A DNA stretch of 64,000 nt from an uncultured Clostridia bacterium. Lineage in GTDB: Bacteria; Bacillota; Clostridia; Christensenellales; Borkfalkiaceae. Below are positions 36,692 to 45,160 of this stretch, one piece after another (within the stretch, counting starts at the first letter, position 1; the number at the start of each line of letters is the position of its first letter). Made by a program: the position numbers and the translations under genes. The notes under the pieces are model-generated. The model made no database searches. It had not been told where the DNA came from and saw only the letters and a list, made by a program, of their open reading frames with translations. The stretch is taken from contig CANRGG010000001.1 in assembly GCA_947630115.1 (NCBI GenBank), positions 1 through 64,000 of the forward strand, in the 5' to 3' direction.

Positions 36692-37255
36692 ATGGCACAG
36701 ATTTTGGCAGGAGATATCAGAAAGGGCACGACTTTCGAATATAAGAGCGGCGTCTATACGGTGACGGAGTTCCAGCACGTCAAGCCGGGCAAGGGCGCGG
36801 CGTTCGTCCGCACGACGCTCAAAAACGTCGTCACGGGACAAGTCCTTTCCGATGAGACATTCAACCCGACGGCGAAGCTCGAGACGGCGCAGGTCGAGAC
36901 GAAGAAGATGACCTACTCCTACAACGATGGGGAATTCTACTATTTCATGGACGACGAATTCAACATGACCCCTCTCAACCAATCGCAGGTGGAGGACGCG
37001 CTCAAATATATCCGCGAGAACGATGTCGTGACGGTGCGCTTTTTGTACGACAAGGCGTTCTCCGTCGAGCCCGAGAACTTTGTGGAGCTCAAAGTCATCG
37101 AGGCGGAGCCCGGCGTGAAGGGGAACACGGCGACCAACGTCACCAAGGCGGCCAAAGTGGAGACGGGCGCGACCTTCCAGGTCCCGATGTTCGTCGAAGA
37201 GGGCGACACGATCCGGATCGACACCCGCACGGGCGAATATATGTCGAGAGTCTGA
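36692..37255 (+). CDS. efp: Elongation factor P
   Basis: This 187-residue three-domain factor relieves ribosome stalling at polyproline. Domain I carries [10 protein letters not shown], where the Lys at the tip reaches the peptidyl-transferase centre and may be modified. Domain III ends [10 protein letters not shown]. No modification enzyme of the EpmA type is seen nearby. GAGAAGGAG precedes the start; a terminator follows. Confidence 0.97.
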   Translation: MAQILAGDIRKGTTFEYKSGVYTVTEFQHVKPGKGAAFVRTTLKNVVTGQVLSDETFNPTAKLETAQVETKKMTYSYNDGEFYYFMDDEFNMTPLNQSQVEDALKYIRENDVVTVRFLYDKAFSVEPENFVELKVIEAEPGVKGNTATNVTKAAKVETGATFQVPMFVEEGDTIRIDTRTGEYMSRV

Positions 37256-37273
37256 AAAACGAAAGCTGAAAGA

Positions 37274-37302
37274 GCCGACCGCGGGAAGCGGTCGGCATTT
37301 TC
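37274..37302 (+). terminator. Terminator after efp
   Basis: A perfect 9-bp stem (gccgaccgc 37274-37282 with gcggtcggc 37288-37296), 5-nt loop, then attttc. The T tract is short. Confidence 0.82.
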
Positions 37303-37356
37303 GTATCCGCAGAAGGAGCCGCCGGTACGTCCAGGAAAAAATCGGCGGGAAATTTG

Positions 37357-37385
37357 TTTACTTTTTTATAAAAAAAGAGTAAAAT
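37357..37385 (+). promoter_or_regulatory. Promoter of the lipase-aro operon
   Basis: TTTACT (37357-37362) and TAAAAT (37380-37385) are 17 bp apart. The start of transcription near 37392 leaves a short leader with AGAGGTG before the ATG at 37407. Confidence 0.72.
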
Positions 37386-37406
37386 ATGGACATACAGAGG
37401 TGAAAT

Positions 37407-38243
37407 ATGGGGTTCTTTTCCCGTTTGAAAGAAATTTTCGTCCGCCGCAGGGCGCCGCTCCCGCTGGGGCTCGCGCTCGGCAGCGGCGGCGCAAAGGGCA
37501 TGGCCCATCTCGGCGTTCTGAAAGCCTTCGAAGAGGAGGAGATCAGCTTCTCCTTCGTCACGGGCACGTCGATCGGCTCGATCGCGGGCGCGCTGTATGC
37601 GAAGGGCTTCTCCTCCGCCGACATGGTTCAGATCATCGAAGGGGTGAGCCGAAAGGAGTTTTCCAAGGGGCTCAATCCGTTTGCCGACCCGTCGTTTGCC
37701 GAAAATTTTCTCGGCGGATATCTGGAAGGGGACTTTTCCAGCCTGAAACTTCCCTTTGCGGCGTGGGCGACGGACGGCGAGACCAACGAGGGCGTTTTGC
37801 TCAATTCGGGCGATCTGCCCCGCGCGCTTGCGGCGTCGTCCGCCATGCCGCCCTATTTCCGCGGAGTGGAGATCAACGGCAGAAGGCTGTTCGACGGCGC
37901 GTTCACCAACGCCGTCCCGAGCGACGTTTGCAGACAGCTGGGCGCGAAATTCGTGATCGGCGTCGATCTTGCCGCTTTCAAAAAGCCGGACGAGGAACGG
38001 GGGAAGATCTCCCGGATCTTCGACACGGCGCTCTCGATGATGTCGCCCGTCGGATACAAAGAGGATTGCAGAACGCGCGGCTATGAACATGCCGATTTCA
38101 TGCTCCGTCCGGACCTGAGGGACTTCCGCGCGACGGATATCTCGCGCGAGGCGATGCAGCGGATGTTCGAGATCGGCTATGAAGAGGCCAAAAAGAACAT
38201 TCCGGCGATCCGGACGGCGATCGCAAAGTGCGGCAAGCAATGA
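37407..38243 (+). CDS. Patatin-like phospholipase family protein
   Basis: This 278-residue serine acyl-hydrolase has the patatin Ser-Asp dyad: oxyanion loop GSGGAKGMAHLG, nucleophile GTSIGS, and catalytic Asp in LFDGAFTNAVP. There is no signal peptide, so it is probably cytosolic or membrane-associated. Members of the NTE/RssA subgroup hydrolyse phospholipids, but substrates are mostly unknown. A second family member lies at 53794. It overlaps the next gene by ATGA. Confidence 0.9.
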   Translation: MGFFSRLKEIFVRRRAPLPLGLALGSGGAKGMAHLGVLKAFEEEEISFSFVTGTSIGSIAGALYAKGFSSADMVQIIEGVSRKEFSKGLNPFADPSFAENFLGGYLEGDFSSLKLPFAAWATDGETNEGVLLNSGDLPRALAASSAMPPYFRGVEINGRRLFDGAFTNAVPSDVCRQLGAKFVIGVDLAAFKKPDEERGKISRIFDTALSMMSPVGYKEDCRTRGYEHADFMLRPDLRDFRATDISREAMQRMFEIGYEEAKKNIPAIRTAIAKCGKQ

Positions 38244-39241
38244 AAGAGCCGGCGGAAGAGAAAAGGAAGGGGGAACCCGGGCAAAAGAGGTGGGACAAGC
38301 GGAAAAAGAGGGGCAGGATCGTCCTTTTTTCCGTTCTTGCGGCCGTCCTTCTGTCCGTCTCCCTGCTCGCCTATTTCGTTCCGCCCGCCCTTCTCCTTCC
38401 CGCGCTTTCCTTTCCGCCGAAGGGGGAAACGGAACTCCGACTGCATTTTGTAGACGTCGGACAGGGGGACTGCGCGATCGTCGAATTTCCGGAGGGGGAC
38501 GTTCTCGTGATCGACGCGGGGGACGGCTCCTTTTCCTGCAACAATCATTTGGCGCGCTATCTCAAAGGCTTGAAGCCCAAAACCCTGTCCATGCTGCTCA
38601 CCCATCCCGACGAGGATCATTACGGCGGTTTTTTGTCCCTTCTGAAACTCTATGATCCCGCTGCCTTTTATCTGCCCGTCTTATCGTCCGACGCGGACCT
38701 TTACCGAACATTTTCGGAGCGGCTTGAAAAGGAGGATTGCCTTGTTCAAACGATGACGCGCGGCGACACCGTCAAAAGCCCGTCGGGGGCCTATCTTGTC
38801 TGTCTTTCGCCCGGCGCGGGGGACGGGGAGGAGGACGAAAACGACGCCTCCGCGGTGCTGTATCTGAGTTACGGCGGCGTGAGCGCCGTCTTTTGCGGCG
38901 ACATCTCGTCCGCGCGGGAGAGAAAGCTTTGCGAGGAGTACGCCCTCGATGAGACGCTGTTCGACAGCGGCGACTGCAAGGTTCGGCTTGCGGGGGTGGA
39001 CGTTCTGAAAACGGCTCATCACGGCTCCGCGGACGCCTCTTCGGCGAGTTTTTTGTCCCTGCTCCGGCCTGGGATCGCGGTCATCTCCTGCGGCAGGGGG
39101 AACAGCTATTCCCATCCTGCGGGGGAGTGCGTGGAGCGGCTTTTGAGCGTCGGCGCACAAATTTACCGCACCGATGAGCGCGGGGACATCATGATCTCGA
39201 TCGACTCGGGAAATATTTCCGTCACGGCGGATGGGAGATAA
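38240..39241 (+). CDS. ComEC/Rec2-related metallo-beta-lactamase-fold protein, membrane anchored
   Basis: This 333-residue protein has one N-terminal membrane helix (IVLFSVLAAVLLSVSLLAYF) after a basic stretch, then an extracytoplasmic MBL domain. Its metal motif LLTHPDEDHYGG and the downstream KTAHHGSAD match the ComEC C-terminal domain. In ComEC that domain is proposed to degrade the non-transported DNA strand; free-standing versions are uncharacterised. I chose the ATG at 38240 (ATGA with the lipase) over a GTG at 38228. It is followed after 6 nt by aroC. Confidence 0.85.
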   Translation: MKEPAEEKRKGEPGQKRWDKRKKRGRIVLFSVLAAVLLSVSLLAYFVPPALLLPALSFPPKGETELRLHFVDVGQGDCAIVEFPEGDVLVIDAGDGSFSCNNHLARYLKGLKPKTLSMLLTHPDEDHYGGFLSLLKLYDPAAFYLPVLSSDADLYRTFSERLEKEDCLVQTMTRGDTVKSPSGAYLVCLSPGAGDGEEDENDASAVLYLSYGGVSAVFCGDISSARERKLCEEYALDETLFDSGDCKVRLAGVDVLKTAHHGSADASSASFLSLLRPGIAVISCGRGNSYSHPAGECVERLLSVGAQIYRTDERGDIMISIDSGNISVTADGR

Positions 39242-39247
39242 AGACAT

Positions 39248-40375
39248 ATGAAGATCACAACGGCGGGCGAATCGCACGGAAAGGGCGTTTTCGCGGTCAT
39301 AGAGGGACTTCCGGCGGGGCTCAGGCTCGACCTCGATCGGATCAACGGCGAGCTTTCAAGGCGGCAAAGCGGCTTCGGAAGAGGGGATCGGCAGAAGATG
39401 GAGAAGGACTGCGTCGAGATCCTCTCGGGCGTGCGCGATCTGGAGACGCTCGGGAGTCCGCTGACCCTTGCAATCCGCAATCTCGACTATGAAAATTGCA
39501 GAGCGTTCATGGCGCCCGAGGGATGTTCGCTCGAATCGGCGCGCATGACGAAGCCCCGCCCGGGGCACTGCGATCTTGCCGGCATGCAGAAGTTCGGCTT
39601 TTCGGATGCGCGGAACGTTTCGGAGCGCGCTTCGGCGCGCGAGAGCGCAGCGCGGGTCGCCGCAGGGACGGTCTGCAGACTGCTCCTCGAAGCGCTCGGC
39701 GTTAAGATCACGGGTTATGTCCGCGCCGTCGGAGAGGTGCGCGATCCCTGCGAATATTCCTTTGAAGAGATCGAAACGGGGCGCTCTTCCCTTCTCGGCA
39801 TGATGGACAGAGAAAAGGAAGAGGCGGCGAAGGCGCTTATCGAGAGGGCGCGCGCGGCGGGCGAGACGCTGGGCGGCGTCTTGGAGATCCGCGTCAAGGG
39901 GCTCAAAAGCGGCTTCGGAAGCTGCATGACTTATGAAGAAAAGCTGGACGCACGGCTTGCAGGGGCGCTCATGAGCGTTCAGGCGGTCAAGGGCGTGGAG
40001 ATCGGGCTGGGCTTTCAAAGCGCGGCGCTGTGGGGGAGCGAGGCGCAAGACGCGCTCTATCCGCAGGACGGAAAGATCTTGCGCAAGACCAACCGCGCGG
40101 GCGGGATCGAGGGCGGCATGTCCAACGGGGAGGAGATCGTTCTCCGCGCCGCGATGAAGCCGCTTCCCTCGCTGAAAAAGGGGCTGCCCACGGTGGATCT
40201 TGAAACGGGAAAGCCTGCGCGCTCCGAGCCGGTTCGCAGCGACGTCTGCGCCGTGACGGCTTGCGAGACGGTGCTTGAAAGCGCTGCCGCGGCGGAACTT
40301 TGCGAGGCGGTGCTGTCCCGTCTCGGCGGGGACAGGATGGCGGAACTGATCGACCGCTACGGGAGGCTGGAATGA
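39248..40375 (+). CDS. aroC: Chorismate synthase
   Basis: This 375-residue FMN-dependent enzyme makes chorismate from EPSP, the last step of the shikimate pathway. The family motifs are GESHGKGVFAVIEG, RRQSGFGRGDRQKME and RPGHCDLAGMQKFG. It is the first of five shikimate genes in a row. EPSP synthase (aroA) and DAHP synthase are not in the window. The junction to aroB is ATGA. Confidence 0.96.
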   Translation: MKITTAGESHGKGVFAVIEGLPAGLRLDLDRINGELSRRQSGFGRGDRQKMEKDCVEILSGVRDLETLGSPLTLAIRNLDYENCRAFMAPEGCSLESARMTKPRPGHCDLAGMQKFGFSDARNVSERASARESAARVAAGTVCRLLLEALGVKITGYVRAVGEVRDPCEYSFEEIETGRSSLLGMMDREKEEAAKALIERARAAGETLGGVLEIRVKGLKSGFGSCMTYEEKLDARLAGALMSVQAVKGVEIGLGFQSAALWGSEAQDALYPQDGKILRKTNRAGGIEGGMSNGEEIVLRAAMKPLPSLKKGLPTVDLETGKPARSEPVRSDVCAVTACETVLESAAAAELCEAVLSRLGGDRMAELIDRYGRLE

Positions 40376-41424
40376 GGCCGCTGACCCTCTGCGTGAGCCG
40401 CAAGGAGCGGACGGAGGTGATCTGCGCCGACGCCCTTGAAGAGCTTGCAAGGCGGCGGGAGACCCTCTTGGGGCGCGGCGCCCTGCTCTTTACCGACGAA
40501 AACGTTCTCGCCCTCTTTGGGGAAAAGATCGAAAGGGCGATGAGCGGCGTTCCCCTTTTTGCGATGAAACCGGGGGAGCGGCATAAAAACGAAAAAACGC
40601 TGTTCTCTCTTCTGGGCGAGATGGAGCGGCGCGGGCTCGGGCGGGACGGCGTTCTCATCGGGCTGGGCGGGGGCGTAGTCGGCGACGTCGGCGGGCTTGC
40701 CGCGGGGCTCTTTATGCGCGGGATCGCGTTCTGGTCCTTTCCGACGACGCTGCTTGCCCAGGTCGACGCCGCGCTCGGCGGAAAGACGGCGATCGACTTT
40801 GCGGGGATCAAAAATCTCGTCGGCGGATTTTTCCAGCCTGCGGAGATCGTCTGCGACGCCGGTTTTTTATCGACGCTTCCCAAGAGAGAGCTGCTCAGTG
40901 GGCTCGGGGAGATCGTCAAACACGGCGCGCTGTCTGCGCCGCTCTTTGAAAAGCTCTGTCAAAACGAGAAACATCTGCTTGATCTCTCCTTTTTGCAGAG
41001 CGTTGCTTTCGAAAATCTTGCCTTCAAAGCCTCCGTCGTCCGGCAGGATCCCTTTGAAAAGACAGGGGCGCGCGCGGCGCTCAATTTGGGGCACACGACG
41101 GCGCATGCGATCGAGGCGGAGCGCGCCTATCGCCACGGCGAGTGCGTCCTCATGGGACTTGCGCTTGAGTCGCGGCTCGCGCGGAAATATCTCTCCTGCG
41201 ACGAGCCCTTTCTGCTGCGGCTCGAATCGCTCTGTCTTTCGGCGCTCGGCGGCGGAAAGCTGCGACGGATCGCCGATCTTTCGCTGGCAGCCGCTTTGCG
41301 GGACAAGAAGAATCGAGCAGGTAAGATCGTCCCGATCGTCCCGACCGGTTTGGGACGCTTCGAGCCGCTCCCTCTTCCCTTCGAGGAATATCGGCAGGCG
41401 GTGCGGGAGGCGGCAGCGCGATGA
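40372..41424 (+). CDS. aroB: 3-dehydroquinate synthase
   Basis: This 350-residue NAD- and metal-dependent enzyme cyclises DAHP to 3-dehydroquinate. GLGGGVVGDVGGLAAGLFMRG and the metal-binding segments GEIVKHG and LNLGHTTAHAIE are clear, as is QVDAALGGKTAID. The start at 40372 overlaps the aroC stop. The overlap with aroE is also 4 nt, so aroC-aroB-aroE are translationally coupled. Confidence 0.96.
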   Translation: MRPLTLCVSRKERTEVICADALEELARRRETLLGRGALLFTDENVLALFGEKIERAMSGVPLFAMKPGERHKNEKTLFSLLGEMERRGLGRDGVLIGLGGGVVGDVGGLAAGLFMRGIAFWSFPTTLLAQVDAALGGKTAIDFAGIKNLVGGFFQPAEIVCDAGFLSTLPKRELLSGLGEIVKHGALSAPLFEKLCQNEKHLLDLSFLQSVAFENLAFKASVVRQDPFEKTGARAALNLGHTTAHAIEAERAYRHGECVLMGLALESRLARKYLSCDEPFLLRLESLCLSALGGGKLRRIADLSLAAALRDKKNRAGKIVPIVPTGLGRFEPLPLPFEEYRQAVREAAAR

Positions 41425-42272
41425 TGGCGGACGAAAAAAAATTTTTGCGGCTCGCCTTGATCGGAAGAGAGGTCTCCCGATCGCCGAGCCCTTCGCTGCA
41501 CCGTTCGATCCTGAAAGAGCTGGGCGCGGAATGCCGCTATGAGAACCTCTCCGTTCCCGAAGCGGACTTCGGGCGCAGCGCGGCGGAGCTCTTTGAGAGG
41601 TTTGACGGCTTCAATGTGACGATGCCCTATAAACGGACGATTTTGCCCTTTCTCACCCGTCTTGACGGGGCGGCCGCGGCGCTTCTTTCGGTGAACACCG
41701 TGCTCTGCGAGGGCCGGATCGGCTACAATACCGACTGCGGCGGCTTTTCGGCGGCGCTCTCGGCGGAGGGGATCGTGCTTTCCGGTAAGCGCGCGCTCGT
41801 TTTGGGCGCGGGCGGCGCGGGCAGAAGCTGCATTCGGGCGCTTCAAGCGGGCGGCGCCGAGGTCTCCGTCTATGAAAAGGACCCCGCCCGCCTTCGGGAA
41901 GTTTACGAGACGATCGGGGGCTTCCGGCCGCTGGACCGGCTCGAGCGGGAACCGTTCGCGCTCATCGTGAACTGCACGGGCGTCGGAATGCATGAAAGCG
42001 AGGGATTTCTTCCTTCGGTCCGTACGCCTTGGGGGGAGCGTCCCTTCGGCGGAGAATTTTTGGACGGCTGCGAGGCCGCGATTGATCTCATCTATGCGCC
42101 GGTGCGTTCCGCCTTTCTGAACGAGGCGCAAAGGCATGGCGCGAAGATCCTCAACGGGGCGGGAATGCTCTTTTTCCAGGCATATCTTGCAGACTGTATT
42201 TTTTTGAACAGAGAGCCGGATCTTTCCGAAGCGGTCCGGATCAAGAAAAAAACCGAAGAGGTGAACCAATGA
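41421..42272 (+). CDS. aroE: Shikimate dehydrogenase
   Basis: This 283-residue NADP-dependent enzyme reduces 3-dehydroshikimate. The substrate-binding serines lie in SRSPSPSLHRS, the catalytic Lys in NVTMPYKR and the Asp in GYNTDCGGF. The Rossmann loop is VLGAGGAGRSC. Two ATGs lie side by side at the start. It sits between aroB and aroQ in the operon. Confidence 0.95.
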   Translation: MMADEKKFLRLALIGREVSRSPSPSLHRSILKELGAECRYENLSVPEADFGRSAAELFERFDGFNVTMPYKRTILPFLTRLDGAAAALLSVNTVLCEGRIGYNTDCGGFSAALSAEGIVLSGKRALVLGAGGAGRSCIRALQAGGAEVSVYEKDPARLREVYETIGGFRPLDRLEREPFALIVNCTGVGMHESEGFLPSVRTPWGERPFGGEFLDGCEAAIDLIYAPVRSAFLNEAQRHGAKILNGAGMLFFQAYLADCIFLNREPDLSEAVRIKKKTEEVNQ

Positions 42273-42688
42273 AATTTTTGATTGTGAATGGGGTGAATCT
42301 GGCGCTTACGGGGCTGCGCGAACCGGAGATCTACGGCTCGGAGACCCTCGAGGAGATCAACGAAGAGATCCGCGCCTTTGCAAAGGCGCACGGGCACGAG
42401 ACGGAGTTCTTCCAATCCGATCTCGAGGGCGAGCTCTGTGCGAAGATCGGCCGGGCGAAGGATTACGACGGGATCGTCCTCAATCCCGGCGCCTATGCGC
42501 ACTATTCCTACGCCCTGCGCGACGCGATCGCTTCGACCGCGGTCCCCGTCGTCGAGGTGCATATGAGCAATCTTTTCGCGCGCGAAGAGTTCCGAAGAAA
42601 GTCGGTTTTGAGCGAGGTCTGCAAGGGAATGATCGTCGGGCTCGGCAAACGCGGATATCTGCTTGCACTCGAGAGCTTCTTTTTATGA
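42269..42688 (+). CDS. aroQ: 3-dehydroquinate dehydratase, type II
   Basis: This 139-residue type II enzyme dehydrates 3-dehydroquinate. The N-terminal NGVNLALTGLREPEIYGS, the segment LNPGAYAHYSYALRDAI and the VEVHMSN motif with the catalytic His are present. The NGPNLN hallmark is relaxed here to NGVNLA, but the catalytic Tyr in IYG is kept. Overlaps of 4 nt on both sides fix the start and the coupling. Confidence 0.94.
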   Translation: MKFLIVNGVNLALTGLREPEIYGSETLEEINEEIRAFAKAHGHETEFFQSDLEGELCAKIGRAKDYDGIVLNPGAYAHYSYALRDAIASTAVPVVEVHMSNLFAREEFRRKSVLSEVCKGMIVGLGKRGYLLALESFFL

Positions 42689-43203
42689 ATCTCGTGCTTA
42701 TCGGAATGCCGGGCGCGGGCAAGACGAGCGTCGGGCTGAAAACCGCGGAGGAGTTGGGTAGAACCTTTGCGGACACCGACCGCCTGATCGAGGCGCGTCA
42801 CGGAGAGATCCCCGAGATCTTCCGCCGCGCAGGCGAGGAGGGCTTTCGCGCCTTCGAAAGAGAGGCGGTCCGCACCCTTTCGGAACAAGACGGCATGGTG
42901 ATCGCGACGGGCGGCGGTACGGCGCTCGATGGTGAGAACGTTTCCCTGCTCAAAGCGCACGGGAAGATTGTCTATCTCCGTGCCGGGACGGAGACGTTGC
43001 TGCGGCGGCTACTTCGCGGCGGCGGGCGTCCCCTGCTTGCGGGCGCGGACACGGAGGAAAAGCTGCGAGGCAAAATCGAGGAGCTGCGGCGCGTCCGCGA
43101 GCGATCTTATGAGGACGCGGCGGACGAGATCTTGGACACGGACGGAATGACGATCGAAGAGGCGGCGAAAAGAGTTGCGTCGCTTTACAAGGAGGAGATA
43201 TGA
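42685..43203 (+). CDS. aroK: Shikimate kinase
   Basis: This 172-residue P-loop kinase phosphorylates shikimate. GMPGAGKTSVG is the Walker A motif, DTDRLIEARHG holds the substrate-binding Asp, FRAFEREAV the Arg, and IATGGGTAL the GGG motif. The Arg in the lid (GRPLL) is present. With aroC, aroB, aroE and aroQ it supplies five of the seven common shikimate steps. Confidence 0.95.
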   Translation: MNLVLIGMPGAGKTSVGLKTAEELGRTFADTDRLIEARHGEIPEIFRRAGEEGFRAFEREAVRTLSEQDGMVIATGGGTALDGENVSLLKAHGKIVYLRAGTETLLRRLLRGGGRPLLAGADTEEKLRGKIEELRRVRERSYEDAADEILDTDGMTIEEAAKRVASLYKEEI

Positions 43204-43895
43204 AGGTTTTGATCACGGGCGGCACGCGCGGGATCGGGTTGGCGGCCTGCGAGAGATTTCTTCGCGGAGGAGACGAGGTCGTTGCGACCTGGTCGAAGGA
43301 TGAGGCGGCAGCGGAACGCGCCAAGGCGCTTCTAAAAGGCGTTCGCTTTGTCCGCGCCGACGTTTCGGACGAGACGGCGGTGAAAGAACTCTTCGAAGGG
43401 TTGCCTGCGCTCGACGCGCTCGTCAACAATGCGGGGATCTGCCTGTCGGGACAGGTGCAGGACGTTTCGCTCTCCGCTTGGGAGCGCCAGATGGCGGTGA
43501 ACGCGGGCGGCGCGTTCCTCTGCACAAAGTACGCCGTCAAAAAGATGCTTCGAAAGGGGGGAGCGATCGTCAACGTCGCCTCCGTTTGGGGGCAGACGGG
43601 CGGGAGCTGCGAAAGCGCGTATTCCGCCACGAAAGGGGCGCTCATTGCCTTCACCAAGGCGCTTGCAAAAGAGCTAGCCCCCGCAAAGATCACCGTAAAC
43701 AGCGTCTCTCCCGGGGCGATCGACACCGTGATGAACGCAAACCTTTCCCCCGAGGAGAGGGAACAGCTTTGCGAAGAGATCCCTTTGGGCAGGTTCGGCA
43801 CCGCAGAAGAGGTCGCCGAGCTGATTTTCTTCCTTTCAAGGCAAAAATATATCACCGGACAGGATATCGGCATCAATGGGGGATGGTATTGCTGA
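43200..43895 (+). CDS. Short-chain dehydrogenase/reductase (FabG-like)
   Basis: This 231-residue classical SDR has the cofactor motif TGGTRGIG, the NNAG motif, and the Ser-Tyr-Lys active site (VASVWGQTGG, then YSATK). Its substrate is not evident; FabG-type 3-oxoacyl-ACP reductases are the closest general description. It is coupled to aroK by a 4-nt overlap, so it may act on a shikimate-related or quinone-type compound, but that is only context. A terminator follows. Confidence 0.88.
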   Translation: MKVLITGGTRGIGLAACERFLRGGDEVVATWSKDEAAAERAKALLKGVRFVRADVSDETAVKELFEGLPALDALVNNAGICLSGQVQDVSLSAWERQMAVNAGGAFLCTKYAVKKMLRKGGAIVNVASVWGQTGGSCESAYSATKGALIAFTKALAKELAPAKITVNSVSPGAIDTVMNANLSPEEREQLCEEIPLGRFGTAEEVAELIFFLSRQKYITGQDIGINGGWYC

Positions 43896-43937
43896 AAAAC
43901 GACGAAATCTCCTAAAATCCATAAAGATTTCGAAAAG

Positions 43938-43963
43938 ACCCGAAAAAATCGGGTTTTTCTTTT
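43938..43963 (+). terminator. Terminator of the lipase-aro-SDR operon
   Basis: A 6-bp stem (acccga 43938-43943 with tcgggt 43949-43954), A5 loop, then tttttctttt. The stem is short but the T tract is long. It lies 42 nt after the SDR stop. Confidence 0.8.
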
Positions 43964-43983
43964 GTTTTTCGGCATTTTGCATA

Positions 43984-44025
43984 GTATTATGTCAGACATA
44001 GTAATTACTATGCCTGACATAATAC
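43984..44025. repeat. 42-bp near-perfect palindrome upstream of dgt
   Basis: The element runs gtattatgtcag-a-catagtaa / ttactatg-c-ctgacataatac and equals its own reverse complement except for one mismatched pair. It is built from two related 13-mers, tatgtcagacata and tatgcctgacata, flanking a perfect catagtaattactatg core. It lies in an A/T-rich 272-nt gap, 13-20 nt after the operon terminator and about 20 nt before a TATAAT (44046-44051). A double operator is the simplest reading; a cruciform or a mobile-element remnant is possible. Confidence 0.75.
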
Positions 44026-44045
44026 AGAAAAATATTCGAATTTTT

Positions 44046-44051
44046 TATAAT
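44046..44051 (+). promoter_or_regulatory. Putative -10 element for the dgt-dnaG-rpoD operon
   Basis: TATAAT at 44046-44051 has only a poor -35 match 17 bp upstream (tacaga at 44023-44028), which overlaps the right end of the 42-bp palindrome. A weak -35 next to a palindrome suggests regulated initiation. Confidence 0.45.
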
Positions 44052-44167
44052 TCTTCGTAAAAAACAGATTTTTGTTCCATTTCAATTTTTTGGCAGAAAA
44101 AACAATTTTGAAAAAATTTTTGAAAAAAAGAGGAGTTTTGGTTGCTTTCGTCGAAATAAGTAAAGGT

Positions 44168-45160
44168 ATGAAAGAAAAGACGTATGAGCGCGAAGCGGCG
44201 TACCTGTCGCCCTATGCAAAGAGATCGGAAGAGAGCGCGGGCAGGCAAAGGGAGGAGGCTCCCTGTTCCATGCGCACCGACTTCCAGCGCGACCGGGACC
44301 GCATTATCTATTCCAAATCTTTTCTGCGGCTGAAAAACAAGACGCAGGTCTTTTTCGCGCCTGACGGCGACCATTACATGTCGCGGCTCACCCACACCCT
44401 CGACGTTTCCCAGATCGCCCGTTCCCTTGCCCGGTGCCTGTCTCTCAACGAGGACCTCGCCGAGGCGATCGCGCTCGGGCATGACCTCGGGCACACGCCG
44501 TTCGGGCATGTCGGCGAGCGGGTGTTGAGCAATCTCGCGCCGTGCGGCTTTCGCCACAACGAACAGAGCCTGCGCGTCGTGGACAAGCTCGAAAAAGACG
44601 GGCGGGGGCTGAACCTCACCCTCGAGGTGCGGGACGGGATCCTCAACCATCCCAAGAGCAGAAAGCCCGCGACCCTCGAAGGCGCCGCCGTCTCCCTTGC
44701 CGACCGGATCGCCTACATAAACCACGACATCGAGGACGCCGTCCGCGCGAAGCTGCTCGATGAACGGGATCTTCCCAAGCGCGCGATCAAGGTGTTCGGC
44801 AAGGACACGTCGCAGCGTATCAACACGGCAATCCTCGACATCTATGCCGAATCGAACGGCAAGCCCTTCGTGCGCATGTCCGAAGAAAAGAGGGAGGCGC
44901 TCGACGAGCTCCGCACATTCATGTTCGAGCATGTCTATGAGCGCGCGAACAAGCTCATCCAGGAGAGCGCGGAGCGAATGCTCGGGGAGCTTTACGGCTA
45001 TTTCACCCGGCGCAGGGAGGAACTTCCCAGGCTGTACCAGAACATCGCGGAGACGGAGGGGGTTGACCGCGCCGTCTGCGATTATCTCTCTTCGATGACC
45101 GACAAATATGCCATCAACATTTTCCGCAAGCTCTACGTGCCGCGGGAGGGCAGCGTATGA
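44168..45160 (+). CDS. dgt: Deoxyguanosinetriphosphate triphosphohydrolase-like HD protein
   Basis: This 330-residue HD-domain dNTPase-like protein hydrolyses dNTPs to deoxynucleosides and triphosphate in characterised relatives. The HD ligands are visible: His in RLTHTLDVSQIARSL, His-Asp in ALGHDLGHTPFGHVGE, and Asp in LADRIAYINHDIED. I start at 44168 (AAAGG upstream) rather than 44072, where the extra 32 residues are Phe/Lys-rich and not family-like. It overlaps dnaG by ATGA, a common pairing in Clostridia. Confidence 0.92.
   Translation: MKEKTYEREAAYLSPYAKRSEESAGRQREEAPCSMRTDFQRDRDRIIYSKSFLRLKNKTQVFFAPDGDHYMSRLTHTLDVSQIARSLARCLSLNEDLAEAIALGHDLGHTPFGHVGERVLSNLAPCGFRHNEQSLRVVDKLEKDGRGLNLTLEVRDGILNHPKSRKPATLEGAAVSLADRIAYINHDIEDAVRAKLLDERDLPKRAIKVFGKDTSQRINTAILDIYAESNGKPFVRMSEEKREALDELRTFMFEHVYERANKLIQESAERMLGELYGYFTRRREELPRLYQNIAETEGVDRAVCDYLSSMTDKYAINIFRKLYVPREGSV

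Noticed and set aside
38228..38239. GTG start for the ComEC-like protein
   Set aside because: The ATG at 38240 gives the ATGA overlap used at most junctions in this window; the GTG has no better ribosome binding site.
43984..44025. Palindrome as a transcription terminator
   Set aside because: No T tract follows it on either side in the right position, and a separate hairpin with T tract already lies at 43938-43963.
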